64,000 nt of DNA from Aplidium turbinatum (taxonomy: Eukaryota; Chordata; Ascidiacea; Aplousobranchia; Polyclinidae): NCBI GenBank assembly GCA_918807975.1, contig OU964918.1, positions 24,412,477 through 24,476,476 of the forward strand, in the 5' to 3' direction. The position numbers and the translations under genes were made by a program. Positions 55,337 through 64,000 of this stretch are shown here, piece by piece; position 1 is the first letter of the stretch, and each line of letters starts with the position of its first letter. The notes beneath the pieces were generated by a model. It worked only from the letters and a program-made list of their open reading frames with translations. It did not search any database and was not told the DNA's origin.

Positions 55337-56724
55337 CATGCACGCCGACTTTCGGGGGGGGGGGGGGTGGCCCCCCACGTAAACTTATGGTTGAGGGGCA
55401 ACAAAAATGGTTATTGCAAGTGGTGTTTCAAAGATAAAACACTTTGCAAATGAGATTTAGATCATTTAAACGGACTTGAAGAAAGGCGAAAGCGAAAAAT
55501 AACCTACGTTGCTCTTGTCCGCAAAATAGCAGCTGATCGCATGGCTTTCTCATGCGTATGGAAATTTCAAAGTAGAAGGTAGAGTAACTTACGCTGAGCA
55601 CTGGAATAGTCACGTAACTATTCACTGCAATATTAAGTAAACCAGCTAAACTATTTTCAACAAGGTTTTCCCGCTGTGAGATCAATTATGATTCAACAGA
55701 ACGCATTGTTTTGTTCGCAATGTATGAGAATTAAATCAAAAGCCAATAAAAGAAAATATGTTTAATGGTCTTGGTCGCAGATATTGCCTGCAATAACGAC
55801 GTCTCTTACCGCTTTTATCACTCAGTTAACCTGACATCATTATTTTATGCGGCCGCTAAGGTTTGACATCGACTTCAACGAGTTATCCTACTTGCAAAAA
55901 TAAAAAAATTGATCTCTTAAAACAGCTCTTTCCGCTGTTTTGTCTCGTGAGCTTTGCATATTGCTCAACAAGTGCATAAAGTTTAGAATTGACAAGAAAT
56001 CATTCAATTTGAAAATTAAGTTCGAATCACTGCAAATAAGCATATTCAAAACTTTTACTTCGGCCGACGCCATTTCAAACTCCGTAATCTACGTCTGCAA
56101 CGATTTTGCAGCAGTAAAAATGCGTTCATTTTGAAAACTGCCGAGCTGGAGACAACAGCTTGTCCCGTGTATAAGTCGAACCTGTTTGTTTGAGGTGAAA
56201 ATCACTTGCACGCATCTCGACCTATACTCGGGTATATACGGTATTCGATAATAGACTATAAAAACTTTCGATAAAAAACAGAAGAGAAAACACTTCACGT
56301 TGTTAGCGCTTTGAAGGTAAGTAATTAGCAAAACAAGCGAAACAAGGTTAATAAAAATGATATCGGTAGCGGTTACGAATCTGCTTGAAATCATAATCTT
56401 TTCCGTTTTATTTCGATAACTTCACTGTCTTGATCGTTTTTATTCACTCGCACGAAAAGGAAATGAATCGGCTTGTTTTCCAACTGTTCCAATTATGAGC
56501 TAACAATATCAAAAATTTTACGACTAGGCGTACTGCATGCGTAAAACTAATCGTTTCAAGCAGCGGTTCTAATAAATTCGGTTTGCAACCTAGATGTACC
56601 AGTAACCTATAAACAAGACACTAAGCTTAATCAAAGACTACTTTAATTGAGTAAAATAGCGTTATGGTTATGACGTCATCCCCTTTCTCACTCCTCAAGG
56701 TTTTTTGAAAAGTTGGCGCCTATG
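55337..56724. mobile_element. CATAGGCG-family DNA element, copy 4
   Basis: The ends CATGCACGCCGACTTTCGG and GTTGGCGCCTATG have identical 8 bp TSDs attacaga (55329-55336, 56725-56732). A run of g (about 55353-55366) follows the left tip. Compared with copy 2 it carries an extra segment near 56060-56245 that includes tcgacctatactcgg, a repeat also seen near 550. Confidence 0.9.
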
Positions 56725-56732
56725 ATTACAGA

Positions 56733-58556
56733 CATGAAATCCAGACTACCACCAATCTCGCATCGATTATTGCATAAAAATAGATTGCCTGTCTGGCAGA
56801 CAAACTGGAACAATTTGATTTCAGGTGCAATGAAACATCATATAAACATAGTTTTATGAACTATTTTAGGGTGAAGCATATGTTTTTGCAGTTGATTAAC
56901 CAAACAACTGGACATGGCTGACATAACATTATTTCTAAACACTCCAATTACACTGATGCAACCCAAAATCATTACCCAGATGATATAAATAGCATTTCTC
57001 ACAATCAATATGCGTAGTCCCACGGCAGGCTACTTTATTGTTCAAGAATAAATGAACTATTTTATTGTTCAATTCTGTTGTGGTGACTCATATTAAGCTG
57101 CCTCAATCAAAAAGCCTACTTGAGCAGTTTCAAATCCATGCTTCCCTGCATTTTGTGGATTACAATTCTACATTACAAGCTTCAGTAGATCAATTACTTC
57201 AAAAATGATATGACCCCCAGAGTCAAACCAGCGCTGCGGGATCTTGAGCCGGGCGAGTAACCACTGAGCTAACAGGGCGGACTTACGCCTGGCCAACGCA
57301 GTTTTTGAAGTCAAGGTTCCGTTGGTCAAGCAAAAATAGTAGGCTACATGCTTAGCCAAATGCAGCAGCACCAGTTTTCAAGTTAAAACAATAGAAAATT
57401 GATGATGCAGAAATGAGTAGGCTTAACATTATCAAATTTTACGTCTTGAAGCAGTTTAACATTGCCTACCTTAATAGGAGAATGATTCGTTCTTGATGCG
57501 ATACATTTGAAGTTACATAATACTATGATCGAAAAATACTTGGAACTGCCTATTTCATTCAAAAATTTGTTTATTTTAAGTTGGTACACTATCATTTTAG
57601 TGGCAAAAATGGGCCCCCCTCAAACGTGGAAAAAACGAAAAACTACTCGTTTTTCCTTTACAATGTTATGCTAGGGGGGAAAGTTGCCCGACTCTCGTAG
57701 CCCCTGGCTGTGTATTGCTATTGGGTACGTGTAATTATATATGAGTTGATGTCATGGTTTCTGTAACACTCATTGCAAACAGTGGTGGATTAAGGTTGGC
57801 AAGGGTCTTTACCAAAGCCCAGTCAGCTTTGCCCAAATTTGCAATGGATCAGAGTCGAAATATATTTTTTCTGACTTTGATAGTCCTGATGTTTTCAGGT
57901 TGAAGGTTTTCAATATTTTTTCACCACATGATAATTTTTATAATGCGACCCTGATTGTAAGTAGTTTCTTATAAATTTCATGGAAAGTACAGATGTAAAT
58001 TTTGAAACTGAATGTCAAATAGCATAGTAACATTATTGCATACGAGTCTTTGCTACTTATTTTTGGGATTGAGTTTTTTGTCATATATCCATGATTGTTG
58101 CTTGCATATCCTTTGTACTAACTACTTAGAAAGTATTTTTAGCAGTACTTAGTCAGTTTGTACCTATTATGCCTCAACACATAACTATTGGTGCAAATAG
58201 TTCAAATATAGCATTTTCACTACTTCACGTTATATAGCTTTCAAACTAAAACGTCGTTTTTTATTATTATCAGCTTATGTAGTTAAAATAGAGACAAAAG
58301 TTGCCTTAGAGCATATATAAACATGGACCTTCTGCAAATTTTAAGCCAAAAACCAACTTTCTAGCTTAACCGGTTTTCAAGTTATGAGATTTTCATGAAA
58401 TTTGACCCTCGGATGACCTTTAAAAATTATGGGCCACCTGGGTGTAGGTGGCACAAACCCAAAACCTTCTCAGAAGTTGGTTTTAGGTCCATATGCCACT
58501 TTTGGTTAATCTGATTTTTTGATTTGAAAAAAAAAAAATTTTCACTCCACCCTATT
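56733..58556. other. Intronic stretch with a tRNA-like fragment
   Basis: No gene recognised. It includes the tRNA-like piece at 57209-57280. The last part (about 58300-58555) ends in cactccaccct, which may be the right tip of an element whose left tip I did not find. Confidence 0.45.
57209..57280 (-). other. tRNA-derived fragment (A and B boxes)
   Basis: On the minus strand, gttagctcagtggttactcg (A box) and ggtttgactctgg (B box) are spaced as in a tRNA. The acceptor and T stems do not pair, so it is probably a SINE head or tRNA pseudogene. Confidence 0.4.
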
Positions 58557-58837
58557 ACGTGACTATTCCAGCAGCGTAAGTTACTCTACCATCTACTTTG
58601 AAATTTCCATACTGTATGAGAATTGAGAAAGCCATGCAATCAGCTGCTGTTTTGCGGGCAAGAGCAACGTAGGCTGTTTTACGCTTTCAGCATTCTTTAA
58701 GTCCGTTTAAATGATCTAAATCTTTTTCGTAAAGTGTTTTATCTTTGAAACACCACTTGTAATTACCATTTTTGTTGCCCCTCAACCACAATTTTACAAG
58801 GGGCGCAGCCCCGGCCCCCCCGGAAATCGGCGCGTAT
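58557..58837 (-). mobile_element. CATAGGCG-family fragment
   Basis: The reverse complement of 58557-58837 starts catacgcgccgatttccgg and follows the copy at 48092 for about 280 bases. It is truncated at 58557, where unrelated sequence (…cactccacccta) abuts. Confidence 0.7.
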
Positions 58838-59004
58838 GATGTTTTCTGTTCAGAGTTCGATTTCTTTACATGCTGAAAGTGGTGAACCATGTGTTTAGTC
58901 CATCAAGGATTTCATTAATAATCTCACAACTAGGGATGGGCAAAATAGAATAATTAGCTAATCTAGAATATTCTAGAATACTGAAACCGAATATAGAATA
59001 CAGA

Positions 59005-60733
59005 CATAGGCGTCGAAATAGGGTGGGCAGGGTGGGCGACGCCCACCCTGCCGTGAAACCAGGGTGGGCAAAATATGTTTCGCCCACCCTGTTTTCATGA
59101 CACTTATGAAGTGTTCGTTACAATTATTTCCGTTTTTCTTAAACGCTGGACTATCCAACCAACTGCAGCGCAACCTCTTGTTTTAGGCTACGTCTCTCGC
59201 TAGGTATCCGACAGAACAAAGCAATTCCGCAACAATGCTGCGTGGAAAAAAATGCAGTACTCACTGCATTGTTGTTGCTACGGCAACTGCCGCAGCTAGC
59301 AATTCCTGGTGAGAGAAAGCCACGTTTGATTTTTTCTCCGAATTTGCGTCCGCAATTTGATCTTTTCTCCGAATGGCCTCACTTTTGTTACGTCACAATG
59401 AAACTTCAGTTCCCGGTCAGCGAAAGGGAATGTAAATATGACATCATAATGAACATGACAATAAAATAACCGATACAAACTAAAGTAAAGACGTACTAAA
59501 ACAATCGCTTTTACAAATCAAAATGCGGCAAATCCGAAGGCGCCACTATAAAGATAACAGGTCGAGTCACGCGCTTTTTAGGTCGCAAAGGAAAACATAA
59601 AAGAAGTTTGTTTAGTTTAGCAGCGCTCTTAAGATCGCAAGATGCAAGAACGAAAACATCCAACCTATTAAAGCTTAATTGCTGCAGCGACGCTAAACGC
59701 AGTCTTTGTGAGAAAGACTAACCACACTTTTCGAAATTAGCGTCGGCAATTGCCGAGGTGATTGTAAGGACCACAAGATTACAAGAAAAAAACTAATTTT
59801 CTCAGACTACACCAGACTAGGATGTTGATTCAATCTTACTATTGCTGGATGTTTTATTTGGATTACTTCCTACTTCGCCGGCGCTTAGGCACGTGCCCAG
59901 CTGGGAGAATCTTTTATCAAAATATCACCCTATTTGCATTGATTTAACTCCAGTAGACGTGAAATTATTGTAAGCATCTACTCCTTGTTGCGCCGCGCTT
60001 TCCGTTATCTCGTTCAGCAGATACGGCATCTGATGATACCGATTCTGACTAGTTCATCAAACAGACTTTGTGTTGCTCGCAGTGTCCCAATTGTGCCGAA
60101 ATTATGTTGGCTTATAAATATAAGCTTACATAAATCGAGGCGATCTTCTCGCAGGGAGCTATTAATATGTTACCTGTAGCCTACCTGGTTGAGCAATTAA
60201 CATTATTTTATAAATCAACGTCGCTAGATGTCGAATTAATGTAAAACAAACCTAAATTTCTTATTGGGCATTGTTGTTACGCAATATGACCCGCCGGAAA
60301 AATTAAATCGATTTGTGCTGACTCGAACGTTGAATCAACCCAAAATTAACTTACTTTCCCCTTTCCGTGAGTTTTTTTACGTGAATTACCGTAACAGCGT
60401 GCGTATGGCGCTGCTCGCTTTATCACTACTTTTGGTATTATTACATCACAACAAATCAAACAATGCATTCGTAATAGACCACTCTAGTACATTTTTCGCT
60501 TCTCGTTTTACATGTTTTAGTACAATCTTTTCCTACTAAATATTCACAGTAATTGCCGAGGCAATTTCAAATTTTGCCGTTTGGCCTCGGCAAAGTTTTT
60601 GCCGAAGTAAAAATATGCTCATTTCGAAGACCGAACCATTGCGAATTTGCAAACATACACATTCAATGAAATCTGTTTGAAAACTCTCGCCCACCCAGAA
60701 TTCCTCTCTTCTAAGAAAAAATCGACGCCTATG
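59005..60733. mobile_element. CATAGGYGTCGA-family DNA element, copy 5
   Basis: The ends CATAGGCGTCGAAATAGGG and ATCGACGCCTATG have identical 8 bp TSDs aatacaga (58997-59004, 60734-60741). It is a homologue, in opposite orientation, of 7862-9154 and carries an additional insertion at 59725-60633. Confidence 0.9.
59725..60633. mobile_element. Nested CACTTTTCGAAA-ended element with 5 bp TSD
   Basis: The flanks aacca occur on both sides (59720-59724, 60634-60638); the copy at 7862-9154 shows the same site once as gactaaccattgcg (inverse, near 7945). The interior shares cggcaattgccga and tgcctcggcaa words with 30312-31234. The 5 bp TSD links it to the CAGGCCTCGAAA family. Confidence 0.65.
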
Positions 60734-61874
60734 AATACAGATATCTATTCTAGAATAATTGACCGTTTTTACCATCGACACATTTTAATGCTTTTTATGA
60801 CTTTACAAAAACAATGAACATCACAAAAATTGCTTATCGCAGTGTAACAAATTTAGGCTTTCTAAATTTTCACCAGTCAAACGAGATCTCAAGTTGGTGG
60901 CAGTTAAACCTGCACTTGAAAAACATCTCTCTGAAGAAGCAGATGTAGCAGGTACACAAAAATATTTTAAAACTAACTGATAGAAACAATAAAATTGGTT
61001 TTTGTTTTGTTTCCATCAAACAAGGGCGTTTTGAAGAGATGTAGTGGATGCTTTCAACAACGTGAGATAGGTAGGCCTATCTATTTTTGAAGCAGGGGAA
61101 GCCAAATTTGCTGATTCATCTTCACTACTGCAAGCAGCATCTTCAATCCCACTGCTCAACAAGTCGTCCATGTTACAGTACGGGCATACCGGTAGTACAG
61201 GCCTGTAGCCAACCGGGGGCCTCGCCCCCCCAAAAAAATTGTGCCCCCCTGGCAAAATCCCAACATTTTCGAGCAACAGCTATAATTATAATAATTTTGC
61301 CCATTTAAATTTTTTTGGCCCCCCCTAAAAAAAAGTTGCCTCCCCCTTGCTCTGCGGTAGTACAGTAAAGCCGAACTACCCGTACGTACTTCTGCGGGGA
61401 GGGTCGCTAATTCGCACACCCTGTGGTCGACGTTGCCCTGCATACGAGAGTGGGAGCTCACGATGTTGGGTGGCTCAGCGAAGGCAAGTCGACCCTTGTA
61501 TTCTACCAGAAACAACTTAGGTATGTGGTACCGGAATAGAGAAAAATCCTGAAGCGGATTAAGCTGTTTCGTGCCACACGCCCACACTTCCGCAAGACTG
61601 TGAGGACTACAAAGCACTTGACAAGAAAGATCTCTTTAATGCAAACAATGAAACTCGTGCGTTTTTCCTACGCCGCATCGCACTGAATCGATAAATTCTA
61701 TCGCACAATTCTACTTTCGCTGCAGCAAATTCGTTGCGATCAAACGGACTAGTACGAAGTAGATCGTTAAAGCGGTTTCAATTATCCGATTTCATATGCA
61801 TTTTGAAACCGGTTAGACTCTACAACCGGTTATTCTATATTCGGTATTCTATTTTGCCCATCCCTACTCACAAC

Positions 61875-64000
<2,126 letters not shown>

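Larger units (their letters stand above)
58931..61866. mobile_element. hAT element with TAGGGATGGGC ends
   Basis: The ends TAGGGATGGGCAAAATAGAA and TTCTATTTTGCCCATCCCTA have identical 8 bp TSDs ctcacaac (58923-58930, 61867-61874). The tip resembles the Ac/hAT consensus TAGGGATG. A CATAGGCG element is nested near its left end. No transposase recognised. A c/g-rich patch at about 61215-61350 may be a further repeat. Confidence 0.9.

Overview
The window looks like metazoan DNA and appears to lie entirely inside one host gene, read on the minus strand: a ubiquitin-specific protease 7 (USP7/HAUSP) orthologue. Three consecutive exons are present (63253-63423, 25771-25905, 6702-6806). Their splice phases join exactly, and the joined protein covers the catalytic His/Asp segment, the end of the protease fold and the start of the first HUBL domain. 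The introns between them are about 37.3 kb and 19.0 kb. The AT-rich base composition, bulky introns, mixed LINE/DNA-transposon load and moderate divergence from the human protein suggest an invertebrate, perhaps a deuterostome, with a large genome. I cannot name the species. No bacterial genes, rRNA genes, CRISPR arrays or LTR elements were recognised.

The rest is layered transposon DNA, and many layers can be read exactly because target-site duplications (TSDs) survive. From low to high coordinates: hAT and LINE remnants, including a LINE split by a hAT that itself carries a smaller hAT (1.4-5.3 kb); a 2.4 kb element with about 0.57 kb inverted repeats (9.3-11.7 kb); a 10 kb inserted segment inside a P-element-like transposase remnant, holding an I/Nimb-like LINE that is split by another DNA transposon (14.0-25.0 kb); two DD37D mariner copies (26.4-28.3 kb); nested hAT-type elements (30.0-35.0 kb and 38.6-43.6 kb); a nest at least five layers deep (45.1-54.4 kb); and a last hAT nest (58.9-61.9 kb).

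The most unusual signal is a set of fold-back elements of one plan: 28361-29008, 40119-40307, 44031-44857, 45285-45858, a single-sided fragment near 45030, and probably the pair 32130-34135 and 49938-51478. The first four and the fragment have arms of tandem repeats of about 16 bp around a TTnGG(n)CGA-like core. The complete elements have 8-9 bp TSDs. Two of them have a TTAGGG-like centre. The plan recalls the TU fold-back elements described in sea urchin, but the repeat words differ from family to family as if one template had diversified.

Several insertions can be checked inside the window, because a second copy of the host element shows the unoccupied site. Other points of note are a U6 snRNA retrocopy split by a tRNA-derived SINE, a related hairpin repeat in opposite orientations near both ends of the 19 kb intron, and a degenerate hammerhead-like motif at 62.8 kb.
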